Shown: positions 27,801-40,119, numbered from the stretch's first letter. The stretch is 64,000 nt of DNA from Lingula anatina (GCF_001039355.2 NW_019775567.1:212140-276139), one strand, 5' to 3'. Notes: a model not told the origin generated them from the sequence alone. Program-made: numbers and translations.

Positions 27801-30800
27801 CAGGGTAGATTTTTTTCCAAATCTAAATTCATTTTGATTCATCCCAGTTGTGCTTAACTTCAGTTGCAAGTAGATAAGAGAAATAAATTATCATTTGAAT
27901 GAAGTCAGTTTCTTGTCATTGAAAATTGTGCAGTTTGTGATATGTCATGGTAAATTTCTTCCTTTGAAAATTGATCAGGGTTATTTGTCAAACTCTTAGT
28001 CTACCTGTCCAGTTCACTCTGACTATTTGCTAAAGTAAACAAACTTGGGTCCAAAGTACAGCAGACAGGTAGCTATATAAGACCAGTCTGGCCTATGGAG
28101 GGAGGTTGACATATCTTGCTCTTTTTCAGTTTCATCATTGTAAATGGCAGTGAGCAAAAACATTAACTAGTAGATAACAAGAAAGAAGTTCTGAATATTA
28201 CTTTATTTTGTTTGGCATCTTGAATATTTTCAAGAAAACTAATGATTTTTATCAATACTGCAAAAGTCAAGTATGGTTTCATAAGGATTATTCTTTTGTT
28301 TAGTCAACCAGTCAAGGTAATTACTAATTTTTTCCCTTATTTTTGCTATCATACAGATGTTATTTTGTCAGTTTAGCTGGCAACACTTAACTGTCCACTT
28401 CTTGGTACAATGATCTGTACTAGTGATTGAAAATGTTTTATTCTTTTCAGATGTAAAGGGTCAGTTCCCAGTGGTCTGCCAGTTTGCTACTCCTGTATCA
28501 GATGATACCCACATCAGGCCAGAGGTAAAATCATAGAGCACATTCACAACAGAGTTGATCCCAAGACTAACACCCCATTTCCATAGATTAGATCGACCTA
28601 CTTTAGATCGACCTAACTCCCGACAGGGATTATGGGGCTAGTTTTCTACAGGGTCAGTCATGTTTGATCCGCAGATCAACTGTGATGTGAATGCAGCCAT
28701 ATTGTTTTCTTCCATTAACTTTGCACATCTTTACAGCACTAATGCGATTGCCAACCTATTTGTTTATTTTAAGATATTTATTCAGCTTGGTGATTTTTGT
28801 TAAATTTTCAATTCCTTACCATATTTTCATCCAGTGGTACAGCTGCATTTTTAAAGTTAACTCATCTGAGATCTGTTTCAGTCATAGTATCATTCAAGCC
28901 CTTATACACATTGCTCACTGAACTTAGGCAGATACATTCCTTTGTCGCTGTGTTTGAAAAGAGTTACTGGACATAAGTCATAACCTGTATGTCCTTGGAG
29001 ATACCAAATCAGTTACTTGATCTTCAGCCATTATGGGACAGTTTGGTCCACTGAGTAACTCTGAATGGAACTGAGGTCACATGTCAGGGGTTTCCCCTGT
29101 ATGATTTTGTAAATTTAGTCTACAGTACTTGTTGATGACCATATCAGATATGGTTGCTACCAGATCTTTGAATTTGATCAGTGCTGTTTGATGTGTATAT
29201 AATACAGACATTATGCTATTTTATATGTATGGCCTGTGAACTGTAGTAATTAGAGAGATATCGACTCAGTTGTAGTCCTTCACATATTGCCGTGCATAGA
29301 CACAATTCTTTAGCTAAGGACTTGTCATAGACATAATTTGCTTCATTTTAATATCAACTGCTTAAATAGAATTAATGAGCAGCGCAGATATGACAACCAT
29401 CGGCTAACAACTTTTTAGTTAATATTTACTTATGTGTACGTTCATTGTTTTGAAAATGAACAGGTAATTTACACTTTAATCAAAGAAAAGACCATAAGTC
29501 AAAGTCTCTTTCCGCTAGTAATGGTAAAGCTGAAGGCATATTTTAGAATTAACATTTCTCTCTTTGTACATTTTGAGCTGATTCAGTAAATCATAAGATA
29601 CAAAGAACCAGATAGAAAATGGAGCTGAAAAAATATATAACACTGTATTATCACTGCATAAATATACCCATATTTAATGGTGAATACAGAATGTGCATAT
29701 GGATATATGAAGAAGTCACTCTTGAATCATTTTGGCAATTCGTATTTGTGAATACCCAAAACTTGTTTGCCTATTTAAAAATCTTCTCATACCTTTTAAT
29801 TGGTAAAAAATTTCACTTATAAGGAAATAACAGGTTGTAAAAGCTCACAGGTTCCTACTTTGAAACGCAGACTGGTTTTGACAGCATTTGGGTTGATTTT
29901 GTAAACATTTCGGAGGGCATATGAATGAAGTGTGTGCTTGAAGGCGACACATGTGGTACAGGTCTTATAGCCATGACAAAACTGAAAAACAGACTCGTAT
30001 GCATCCCTTTAAGGGGCACCTGTTCCTAGGCCAATATATGTGCATGTAATAGATAGCACTCTGGCTGACTTACGTGCACTCGTGACCTTAAAAGCCCTTT
30101 TTATCATACCTGCAAGTGACAGGTCTCCGTTCTGAGATTAAGGTAAAGAAGAAAAGATGACTACTTACACCAGGAGTTGACTCACAGGTCTCTAATTCGG
30201 AAGTAGTACATAAACAGGCATGGCAGTTTGTGACCTTGAGTAGACTGGTTAACCATGAATTATCTTTGTGGTTTAGACTTTATTTAGTGCTTTTTACTGC
30301 TGTTTTTCTCTCTTTTGAAGATTTATTACAAGAAAAAAATTGTATTACTACATGAGTGGTACTTTTGAAGAAAATAAAAAAGAGTTTATAAGCTTTATGA
30401 TGTATAATATTTTATTTTATTTTATTTGAATAGGCAGTTGTGCTGGAAGGCAAATACTGGAAAAGGAAGTTAGAAGTTGTAACAGCAGAATACAAAAAAT
30501 GGCGTGTTTTCTACAAGCACCGCCTTAAATGCAGGCCACCAACATCAGACATACATTTGGTGAGAAAACAGGCTTTATTTCTGATTTAACTGAAAGACTT
30601 AATTATACATTTTAATACCATAGCATGACTTATTTCACAATATCAATTCTGTTTGTAGATTGGAGTCATATAAAAAGGGGATGTCCTCACCCTAGCTTGG
30701 TACATTTATTCATAGCTGTTTATCTTTAAAATAATCAGGAAGACTTGTCTGTGTTTTTCTTATTGTGGTATGCCTCATTAACAGAATATTATTCAACTGC

Positions 30801-33800
30801 AGCTACCAAGTGGGGAAATTATAACAAATGGGTTACTTCATAATCATGCTGAATCAGCAGTAAACAACCACCTTATATACATTATTATACAGACAATGTG
30901 CCTTTAGGAAAATGTATGAATTTTGAAGGGGAAATAAGAAGTCTAAATTAAAAGTACTCATTTGATATATTTCAGCCTTCTCATGCTGACCTCCTGCAAC
31001 GTGTGGCAGAACAAGATTCATTCCGTTTTGCCAACACTCTGCAGCCCCCTAGGTCACCCCAGATGAATGATGATGACTTCTATATGGACTTCACGGATAC
31101 CTTGTTTTCTAGCCTTAACATGCCCTTTGCTTTCCCAAATCCAAAAGAAATGGGTAAGGCCATGCAAAAAAAGAAAAAAAAATGTCATTGGAAGTATGAA
31201 AAGATATTACATCATTCTTTCAAGTAATTTTTTTACCAAACCATGGTAAAAAGTTAAATTTATTTCTTCTGTTTTATATGTCAGCAAAATATGGCAACTA
31301 AATGCGGGTTTATCAAGCATTTATATTTTCTAGCATGTAAAACAAAAAAGAAAGCATTCTTCATGTCGTTTTTCCAGGATTGCTGGGTAATGCTGACTTC
31401 ATCCAGCCTGGTTTGATACAGTTGCAGCCAGCATTGGAAGATTTCATGGACACCTTGGAGCCTTTACAAGGTAGTGCATCTAATATTGAACTCTGGAAAC
31501 TTAAATCACAGGAGAAAAGTACCATGTCATTTATATAAAACTGAGTATTACTATTATGGCAACATTTTTTGGTTGGGTAGATATTCAAAATACTTCACAT
31601 CTGTGTTAACACAGTAGTTGTTGAGTTTTTTTTTCTTTCTTTTTTGTGTTTGTTATTCATCTATTTAAAAGACTTTGTAATTCTGTATCTTTACATTTTT
31701 CAAACATATGAGTTCTGATTTCCATGCTTTATGGTTTTTCAAGGATTTCTTTTTTCACTATTTTAAATGGTTTTCTATATTATAGACATCATCACGTCCC
31801 TGCATAAGCCAATGTCCAGCCCTAACTTGACCACATCCCAGTCACCACTGCCCACTATTGACATGAACAGTGCAGCAGGTGTTCTCAGAAACCAGGTGAA
31901 TGAGTCTTGGGTCAAGCTTCAAGAAAATAATTTACACTCATTTTGTTCAGTTTGATATAACTTTTATTATGTTGCTAGTAAGAAAATTGATATGATTGAA
32001 ATTCTTGCCATGTGAACTGTAGTTGTGCCTTTACCTAGGGGTTATATAATATAAATATTTAACTGAAATTTGAAATTGGGGTGGAAGAAATGGTAGCATT
32101 TGAAATATCTTTCAATTGACAAATGATCAGAGATGTACAGAGTAATGATAAACTAAGTGCATCTTTTCTATTTCTCTGGGCAGATGTTCAGTCAGCCAGT
32201 CCCAGAAGGTGACGGAATGCCAATGACAGATGACATGAGTCTGTTGACAGCTCTGGAGCAGACATCACAGACACTTAACCAGCAGCAACAATTGCAATTG
32301 CAAGACCAGGGACTGTCCTTAACTGGGAATGTGACTATTTTAACACCATCTTTTTCACAGCAGCAGCAGCAGAGAGACATTGGGTTAGATAATGTTGGTG
32401 TAAATTTACAATTGCAATATGATAACCAGGCAGCAGCAAACTTGCAACAGATTCAGACAGTNAGGCAGTTGTGCTGGAAGGCAAGTACTGGAAAAGGAAG
32501 TTAGAAGTTGTAACAGCAGAATACAAAAAATGGCGTGTTTTCTACAAGCACCGCCTCAAATGCAGGCCACCAACATCAGACATACATTTGGTGAGAGAAG
32601 AGGCTTTATTTCTGATTTATCTGAAAGACTTAATTATAAATTTTAATACCATAGCATGATTTATTTCACAATATCAGTTCTGTTTGTAGATTGGAGTCAT
32701 ATAAAAAGGGGATGTCCTCACCCTAGCTTGGTACATTTATTCATAGCTGTTTATCTTTAAAATAATCAGCAAGACTTGTCTGTGTTTTTCTTATTGTGGT
32801 ATGCCAAATTAACAGAATATTATTCAACTGCAGCTACCAAGTGGGGAAATTATAACAAATGGGTTACTTCATAATCATACTGAATCAGCAGTAAACAACC
32901 ACCTTACTGTACATTATTATACAGACAATGTGCCTATCGGAAAAAAATGAATTATGAAGGGGGAAAACAGAAGTCTAAATTAAAAGTACTCATTTGATAT
33001 ATTTCAGCCTTCTCATGCTGACCTCCTGCAACGTGTGGCAGAACAAGATTCATTCCGTTTTGCCAACACTCTGCAGCCCCCTAGGTCACCCCAGATGAAT
33101 GATGATGACTTCTATATGGACTTCACGGATACCTTGTTTTCTAGCCTTAACATGCCCTTTGCTTTCCCAAATCCAAAAGAAATGGGTAAGGCCATGCAAA
33201 AAAAGAAAAAAAAATGTCATTGGAAGTATGAAAAGATATTACATCATTCTTTCAAGTAATTTTTTTACCAAACCATGGTAAAAAGTTAAATTTATTTCTT
33301 CTGTTTTATATGTCAGCAAAATATGGCAACTAAATGCGGGTTTATCAAGCATTTATATTTTCTAGCATGTAAAACAAAAAAGAAAGCATTCTTCATGTCG
33401 TTTTTCCAGGATTGCTGGGTAATGCTGACTTCATCCAGCCTGGTTTGATACAGTTGCAGCCAGCATTGGAAGATTTCATGGACACCTTGGAGCCTTTACA
33501 AGGTAGTGCATCTAATATTGAACTCTGGAAACTTAAATCACAGGAGAAAAGTACCATGTCATTTATATAAAACTGAGTATTACTATTATGGCAACATTTT
33601 TTGGTTGGGTAGATATTCAAAATACTTCACATCTGTGTTAACACAGTAGTTGTTGAGTTTTTTTTTCTTTCTTTTTTGTGTTTGTTATTCATCTATTTAA
33701 AAGACTTTGTAATTCTGTATCTTTACATTTTTCAAACATATGAGTTCTGATTTCCATGCTTTATGGTTTTTCAAGGATTTCTTTTTTCACTATTTTAAAT

Positions 33801-36800
33801 GGTTTTCTATATTATAGACATCATCACGTCCCTGCATAAGCCAATGTCCAGCCCTAACTTGACCACATCCCAGTCACCACTGCCCACTATTGACATGAAC
33901 AGTGCAGCAGGTGTTCTCAGAAACCAGGTGAATGAGTCTTGGGTCAAGCTTCAAGAAAATAATTTACACTCATTTTGTTCAGTTTGATATAACTTTTATT
34001 ATGTTGCTAGTAAGAAAATTGATATGATTGAAATTCTTGCCATGTGAACTGTAGTTGTGCCTTTACCTAGGGGTTATATAATATAAATATTTAACTGAAA
34101 TTTGAAATTGGGGTGGAAGAAATGGTAGCATTTGAAATATCTTTCAATTGACAAATGATCAGAGATGTACAGAGTAATGATAAACTAAGTGCATCTTTTC
34201 TATTTCTCTGGGCAGATGTTCAGTCAGCCAGTCCCAGAAGGTGACGGAATGCCAATGACAGATGACATGAGTCTGTTGACAGCTCTGGAGCAGACATCAC
34301 AGACACTTAACCAGCAGCAACAATTGCAATTGCAAGACCAGGGACTGTCCTTAACTGGGAATGTGACTATTTTAACACCATCTTTTTCACAGCAGCAGCA
34401 GCAGAGAGACATTGGGTTAGATAATGTTGGTGTAAATTTACAATTGCAATATGATAACCAGGCAGCAGCAAACTTGCAACAGATTCAGACAGTGGCAAGT
34501 CAGAATGACAGTACAAAGGCCAAGGTGAATTATAGAACCACTAATTTGCAAAATGATCTGGATAGCAGCCTTCCAATTTCGGTGCATCCTGAACGACTCA
34601 GTCAGCAGCAACAAGTACAACAACAACAACAACAACAAACACAGCAACAGCCTCTGCGAAGTTTTCTGGTAAAATTGAATGATACCCAACCAACTGGAAA
34701 ATTACCTATCAACAAGATACAGACTCGTGTTGTGCAGAAGCCACCAGTATCTGCTCAGAGCATTTTAAATTCACAGAAACCAGCCAAAACCAAGAAAGCC
34801 AGTGCAACTGTTACTTTTGCAAGCCAGCAACACCAAAAGCCACAGCAGCAGCCTGTTGCCAAAAAAGATGGAGACTTTGTTGTGCCAAAGGTATGAATCA
34901 ACATCCTAGATCTATCCATTTAGTGGCACCATTAAAAGAGCATATAATGGGGCTTTCAATGGCTGAAAATTTACATATGGCATTTAAAAGTGCATTTACT
35001 TATACCCCAAGTTCTTGTTACTAGCTTTTCCAAGAAAAGAGCCTTGAAATGAAAAAAAAATGCATTTTAAATATGAAAGAAGAAAGATCATTTTTGTGGA
35101 TACTTTTTATACGAATTATATCATCAACAGACTGGTTTTTCTTTCATTTATGGCAAGCTCAGTCATCAAAATGACATTATTTTACACAAATGCATGAAGC
35201 AGATCAAAAAGAAATATGGTGAAAAGTGGCTATGTTATTTCATGTTTTCTTTTGTCAATTAAGAAAAGTTTTAGCAGTTGACTCAAATTTGCTGTACTGT
35301 TGTGAATCAAGGATTTTGTTTTCAGTATAAATATGTTAAAAGATTTGGTAATATGAAATAAAATAGCAGTCAACTTGTATAGTTAAAAAAAACCAAAAAA
35401 AAAAAAAAAAAACACTGATTTCTTTGAATAACCCAGACACCAAGACCACAAAATGTTGGATTATTTTTTAGGGAAAACCAACTTTTAATCGTGCTAAACC
35501 AAGAACTATTGTCCCAGCTCCGACTGTCCCACCAGCAGCTACTATTGCCATGACAACGCAGCCCTCTGGAACTTCCATTACACAGCAGAATACATTTCTG
35601 GCACAGCTCTTAACAACAGGTACTGGCTGTTAGATGACAGTAGTCTAGTTATTATGCAAGATATTATGTGATGTCAAAGAACGAAAATTATTGTTCTTTC
35701 TGATTTTTTCATGTGATTGTTTCCTATTTTTTGTTGTTGAGGAACCTGATGTTTGTCAAAAGAGAATCATTTTTCCTTTATTGATTCATTTGTTCTTTTG
35801 TTCCTTATTTATGTTTTGTAATATTATATTCTTTCTTTGCTGTTTACTGCAGTGTCTGATTTCTAATTTGCTATCTTGAATGTATCTATAAGTGGCTTTT
35901 TCCTTTGGCTAATGACCTACCTTAGGTGAATCATCGAAAATTTTGGTTATAATTAAGTTTTCTATCTAAGAAAATTAATTAGCACAACCCTTTTAATTGT
36001 CTGCCTACATGTATAATTACAGCACAGAGAGAGAGTACTTTGTTCCATGATAAACAATTTCTGTGATAGCAAACCATTACATGACTGAAGACTCAATTTC
36101 ATTTGTATACATAATAATGAAAAGAATTACTCAAATGAAAAGAAATTTCTCAATTAATGAAAAATAATGAAAAGAAAACTCATCACCTAATCAAATGCCA
36201 TACTCCCATTTTTATGATGGCAAAAGATTGGTTTAGGACACTTTTTTAATGATTTGAAAAATGTGCTTGGGGATATAGAGTTCTGACTGACTGGCTGATT
36301 GGTAGACTGAATGAATAACAGGAAGTGAACTAGTTTGGAATTTGGTGAAAGTGTTGAAAATTCAACTCAGACTCATTCCTAGTGCATTACAGAATCCTCT
36401 AAACTATCTGAAGGAAGCAGTTAGTCTGCAGGGGTGTATTGATAGAAAACAAAAATGGGGAAGTGTAGCTAAATGAATTTGTAGTTATCTTCTTCATGTA
36501 AGAAATCTCTAGATTCACCCACTTCTATTCTCCCTCCCCCCCCCCCCCCAAAAAAAAAAATTTTTTTTTTTTTGAACATTTATTTCATAAAATTTCAAAC
36601 AAAAAACTCCACAATGATGCCATATTCTCTGGTTCAAGAGCTATTTCAAAATCTGCATGATATTAAGACTCTAATTTTAGATGTTTACTCCACTTTGCAT
36701 GTTTGTACTAACATCAACATTTTCATGTCATTTATTTACCCAAGGGGACATTTCAGGGACTTATCCTGGTGCCAACATCACCATGAAGACAGAGACCCCT

Positions 36801-39679
36801 GCATCTTGCGGAGGGAAGATGTTCACACCCATAAGACCTGCACCACCGGTGTCCACCACCGCCGTCACCACAAATAGCATGTCTATGATTGCTGCAGTGA
36901 GTATAGGAACGGGCACATGCACATCTGGTTTAACTAAGATCTCTAGTTTTAATAGGGCCTCTGTAGATCTATAGATAAGCAGTAGTTTTGTAGGTATATT
37001 TCACACAACATCTGTTTTGTAGAGTGGCCCATTATGTCTGCATTTCCAAAGATTGTTTAAAGAGCTGCCTTGGTCATAATCACTGATTGATCTATAAGTA
37101 TTGTGTCTATATTTAAAACAGGTGAAACGATATATGAACATCAAGATTTTGTCAGACAGCTGGTCATTTTAATTCCTTGTGAAAGCTCTGATAACACAGT
37201 AAGTGTTAGTTGTCGCTTTCAAATTATGCTACATTTTGTCAGTTGTCGCTTTCAAATTATGCTACATTTTGTCATGACAATAGATAGTTCAACTTGAGTT
37301 TCTTTGATCTTAGGTTGCTAGTCTGGAAAACAGCAGTATGAGTAGCCCTCTAAGCCTTCAGAAGAATCCCCTGCTGGGCACTGTGACCTCCTTACCTGGT
37401 TCTAGTTTGTCATCTGGAGATTACACAGCATTATCTAACTCCCCAGAATATAAATACAGTAAGTAGAAAATACTGAGTAGAAAAATTACATGAAAAATAG
37501 CTACTATGACGGAATTTGAAAATGTCCTTAGGTTCTGGTTATAGTAATTTAGCTGTTGTGCTGTGTCAATCATACTAGGTTGAAATATTTTGAAAATGAT
37601 AAAAACAACTCTACAGAAATATGATTTAGATAGATAGTAGATTTATGCAATTTGCAAGTTATCTAAAGAACCCTTTATTTTCTCCCTAATAGATGCAGAT
37701 TCCCCACCTGGTTACCTGACTGCTTCAGCTAGTCCTGACTCAGATGTGCCGGTGAGTTCAAAATCTTTAATACCCGAATATAATGTTGAACACAAAACAA
37801 AATGTTTTTATTTTAGTGAATTGAAAAGAGTGTCAAATATGATGGGATAATGTTTGAATGAATTTTTTAAAAAATTATTATTATTTATCATTAGTCCCCT
37901 GGTAAGGCATTCAGACCTAAGAATGAGGATGAACGCCAGCAGTACAAGGAACATAGGAGAGTGTCCCATATTTCAGCAGAACAAAAAAGACGGGGGAATA
38001 TAAAGGTGAGGCATTCATGATTTGAAGATAACATTTTCCAATGGCATTTACTTATTTTCTGGAAAAAATATCAGATATCAGGTATTGTATTGATTTTATA
38101 GCTTGTTCACAGCAAAAACTAACACTTGATCTGTTTTCTTTGTCTTTGTATTTGAGCAGGGTGGATTCGATGTCTTGCATACCCTAATTCCTGCACTCAT
38201 ACAGAACCCAAATGCTAAAATAAGCAAGGCACAGATGCTGCAGAAGAGTAAGTGTTAAATTTAGTCTTTGTATGAGTAGTTAAACTGACATTAGTTTTAA
38301 ATTCAAATGCTTTGGGATATATACCATAAACTGGTTCACACTGATGCCACCAGGTGGCGAGGGTGGCATCTCACAGGAGAACCACATTTTAGCAGAGTAG
38401 ATGGCCAAGGAAAAATTAAGAGCAGCAATAACCTTAACATTCGGGTTAGCATTTTAACTCCTTATGTAAAATAGGCACATATATGGTTGTTGTTCAATAA
38501 AGATAAGCTTGAGACTTACACTGAAGACACAATTTCAGCTGCTGAGTACTGTAAAAAGTTGAAATCTGACAGAAAGCAGATGCAAGATGAGGCAGAAATC
38601 CTGAGGCAGGAAATTGAATCCCTCAACTCTGCTATCAAGTAAGGATTCCCATTTCAAATTGATTCATGTAAAGAACTGGTAAACTGCTGCATAAGGAAGT
38701 ATTTGCAATTTTTCTTTAAAATAAGAATGAATGCTGAATACTGATTGCAACCTCTCCGTCAACATGACATCAGCTTACTTGTTAAATACTAAATTCATGA
38801 TTGTCTATTCCTTTCTGTCAGTCCCATAAAGATGAACTTATTTGTTCAATTCCAGCACATGCCAGTCCCAGCTACCAGCAACTGGAGCCCCCGTCACAAG
38901 ACAGAGAGCAGACCAGATGAGGGAAATGTTTGATGAATATGTGCGCAGTAGAACACTTCAGAACTGGAAATTTTGGATTGTATCCTTGGTGTATTGTATT
39001 AAATTACTTCTTTGTTATAATCTTAGAAATAAGCCTGTGCATATTCAGACATGTTGTTTAGTTTCTTTGCTGGCTGTTCTAGAATGTTTGTGTTAGGCCG
39101 AATGTCCTTCATGGTTAAGATATTAACACTAGAAGTAATATTTACACAAATTACTGACTAGTATTGTTATAAAATAAAGAAAATTAAAGTGTAGTATTGT
39201 CTAATCTGTGATACCCTTAACCATAGTGTTCAGTTCAGTACAATAATCCGCCCATTGTTTGACTCCTACAATAACATGGTGTCCACAGCCAGTGCTGAGG
39301 AGCTGTGTCGGACTGTGTTGGCTTGGCTTGACCAGCATTGTTCACTGGTAGCTCTCAGACCAGGTGGGTAGTCAATATAAGTAGTTATACAGAAATTTGT
39401 TTATGTTTTATTGGCTTATTTGAAAATATCCTTTTTCACCATGAGTAATGAATGCTTTTTAAAAATCACACAGTGAAAGTCATTTTTAACTTTTTTGTAT
39501 CAAATAAGGCTTGAAACTGCCATAACAAAATATTTCACTGCAAATTTACCTCTGCTGTGTATATCTCCTCAGGTGTTCTGAACTCATTGCGCCAGCTGAG
39601 TACATCAACATCCATACTGTCAGACCCCTCCCGTGTACCAGAGCAGGCACAAGCTGCAGTTGGCAAGAAACCAGGCTGA
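15879..39679 (+). CDS. MLXIP/MLXIPL (Mondo): Mondo family bHLH-leucine zipper transcription factor (MondoA/ChREBP orthologue)
   Basis: Glucose-sensing factor that pairs with Mlx and binds carbohydrate response elements. Coding exons: 15879-16201, 24779-24885, 25938-26011, 30434-30559, 30976-31153, 31378-31470, 31786-31895, 34216-34890 (32184-32461 is its truncated copy), 35472-35619, 36745-36896, 37314-37458, 37693-37751, 37895-38005, 38160-38247, 38539-38638, 38856-38979, 39234-39363, 39573-39679. They sum to 2850 bases, 949 aa, close to human MondoA. N-terminal Mondo conserved regions include KFIHSGHFML, FDDSFTKLFECMTLAY-like (IDDSFTKLFECMTLAY), KNFRGLKLRLKDKLRLNN and GKYWKRKLEVVTAEYKKWRV. 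The middle is Gln-rich. The basic region VSHISAEQKRRGNIK starts near residue 748, followed by helix-loop-helix and zipper, then the C-terminal WMC/DCD region with NWKFWI and WLDQHCSL. The acceptor of exon 10 could also be 9 bases later than 36751. Exons 2-8 appear twice because of assembly duplication. Confidence 0.95.
17960..19330 (+). repeat. Duplicated block B, copy 1
   Basis: Matches 19435-20794 with scattered substitutions and small indels, including a missing 11-base stretch near 19730 in copy 2. Copy 1 ends exactly where a 102-base insertion with inverted ends begins (19331). The N at 19434 follows that insertion. Confidence 0.9.
18312..18527. mobile_element. TAGATCGATC MITE (TTA target duplication)
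   Basis: Inverted ends: GACCCCATTCCCATAGA then TTTAGATCGATC on the left, and GATCGATCTAAATCTCTGGG then AATGCAGTC on the right. TTA flanks both sides (18309-18311 and 18528-18530), which fits PIF/Harbinger-type insertion at TWA. No coding capacity. Copies of the family are at 19771-19983 (allelic copy of this insertion) and 63128-63342. Confidence 0.75.
19331..19432. mobile_element. LTR-like insertion, present in only one allele copy
   Basis: 102 bases beginning TGTAATGTTACGAGCGG and ending GGATAATATTACA. Its ends are TG..CA and inverted over about ten bases. It interrupts the alignment of block B: copy 2 runs straight past this point (20794) without it. The next base is followed by N, so sequence beyond the element is missing. 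A short LTR with its retrotransposon body lost at the contig end would explain this; a small MITE is the alternative. Confidence 0.5.
19435..20794 (+). repeat. Duplicated block B, copy 2
   Basis: Partner of 17960-19330. It continues into unique Mondo intron sequence after a poly-C run at 20795-20807. Confidence 0.9.
19771..19983. mobile_element. TAGATCGATC MITE, allelic copy
   Basis: Same insertion as 18312-18527 seen in copy 2 of block B, again flanked by TTA on both sides. The left end has lost about five bases and the interior carries several substitutions. Confidence 0.7.
21544..21767. mobile_element. Palindromic PIF/Harbinger-type MITE with TTA target duplication
   Basis: 224 bases starting GGCTTCGTTCACATGCAATG and ending with its inverse; TTA flanks it at 21541-21543 and 21768-21770. 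The arms pair over most of the element and surround a short core containing a repeated TTATAGTAAC. The GGC..GTTC end and TWA target are typical of PIF/Harbinger. No coding capacity. A second copy, cut by the assembly, is at 26058-26183. Confidence 0.85.
23561..23743. other. Assembly gap (153 Ns) inside a poly-C tract
   Basis: Ns run from 23584 to 23736, between two C-runs and before a poly-A run. Any open frame through it is an artefact. The flank to the right begins duplicated block C. Confidence 0.98.
23737..26057 (+). repeat. Duplicated block C, copy 1 (contains Mondo exons 2 and 3)
   Basis: Matches 26185-28570. Includes Mondo exons 24779-24885 and 25938-26011. The intron differences from copy 2 include a tandem 34-base repeat present only in copy 2 (near 26750-26805). 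The copy ends at TAA 26055-26057, where a MITE begins. Confidence 0.9.
26058..26183. mobile_element. PIF/Harbinger-type MITE, half copy at contig end
   Basis: Starts GGCTTCGTTCACATGGAAAG directly after TAA and is related to 21544-21767. It breaks off at the N at 26184, near the middle of the palindrome. In block C copy 2 the same site (TAA at 28568-28570) is empty, so this is an allele-specific insertion and the palindrome probably stopped the assembly. Confidence 0.75.
26185..28570 (+). repeat. Duplicated block C, copy 2
   Basis: Starts right after the N at 26184 in the poly-A run and repeats block C. It continues into unique sequence after 28570. Coding parts are unchanged, apart from synonymous changes such as GCC to GCT and ATA to ATC in exon 3. 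Confidence 0.9.
27257..28524 (+). pseudogene. Duplicate Mondo exons 2 and 3 (assembly copy)
   Basis: 27257-27363 and 28451-28524 repeat Mondo exons 2 and 3 with their splice sites. Using both copies would repeat the NFRGLKLRLKDKLRLNN region, which no Mondo protein I know has, and the phases at the junction (74-base exon back to a phase-2 start) would not fit. Only one pair belongs in the mRNA. Confidence 0.8.
28571..28690. mobile_element. Possible relative of the TAGATCGA MITE
   Basis: Begins CACCCCATTTCCATAGATTA and carries two TTAGATCGACCTA-like motifs; ends near TGTGATGTGAATGCAG. It resembles the left end of 18312-18527, but its right end pairs poorly, so it may be truncated. Confidence 0.35.
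28691..30433 (+). other. Mondo intron 3, unique part
   Basis: No exon, RNA gene or clear element was recognised. Short open frames at 28691-28921 and 29619-29822 are AT-rich and look like chance. Confidence 0.5.
30432..32461 (+). repeat. Duplicated block D, copy 1 (Mondo exons 4-7 and start of 8)
   Basis: Matches 32463-34493 across the N at 32462. The first 0.5 kb differs at many positions. From exon 5 (30976) onward I found no difference from copy 2 on reading. Exon 8 is cut off by the N, so the full-length exon comes from copy 2. Confidence 0.9.
32463..34493 (+). repeat. Duplicated block D, copy 2
   Basis: Contains second copies of Mondo exons 4 (32465-32590), 5 (33008-33185), 6 (33410-33502), 7 (33818-33927) and the only complete exon 8 (34216-34890), which leads on to exon 9. 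Copy 1 exons 4-7 could equally be used; only one set belongs in the mRNA. Confidence 0.9.
36530..36574. repeat. Poly-C / poly-A / poly-T tract
   Basis: A run of C, then A, then T between Mondo exons 9 and 10. Such adjoining homopolymers are common in this window, and their length here is unlikely to be reliable. Confidence 0.7.
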
Positions 39680-40119
39680 GACTCCTTCCATAAAGCTGGT
39701 ACTTAAAACTGTTAATAAGACAAAAGTTTCATCGGGAATGAAAAAGCTGAACCAAGCTTAGGCATGTTGATATAACAAAGGGGAAAGTATTATATTTCGG
39801 CGTCCCAGAACTCTATAATGATTGAAATTGAAACAGGAAGATCATATAAAAGCTTTAATGTTATGAAGCAATAATGTATTGCCAGGCCAGAGATACTTGG
39901 GTGCTATTTGTGTACAAAGTTTTCATCATCGTTATCATTGGCTGTCACTCATTAAGAGTATTTCAACTGCAACATGGGGATGAGCCCAATGTGGGCAGCA
40001 CAGGATCTTCCACGGTCTTGGCATGGAATTGATGTTGAGTGGTCCTGTCACTGTCAGCAGTAGGCCCATGTACTTCACTGTTACTGTATTGAACTGTTTC
40101 TCTCTCTCTCTCTCTTTCT
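39680..40119 (+). other. Probable start of Mondo 3' UTR
   Basis: Sequence after the TGA at 39677-39679. A (CT)n stretch lies at 40099-40122. The true 3' end was not fixed; AATAAA-like sites occur further on, such as near 40614 and 41849. Confidence 0.4.

Noticed and set aside
30434-34493. True tandem duplication of Mondo exons 4-8
   Set aside because: Copy 1 of exon 8 is cut by an N, flanks match alleles, and a protein using both sets would be unlike any Mondo; allelic misassembly is simpler.
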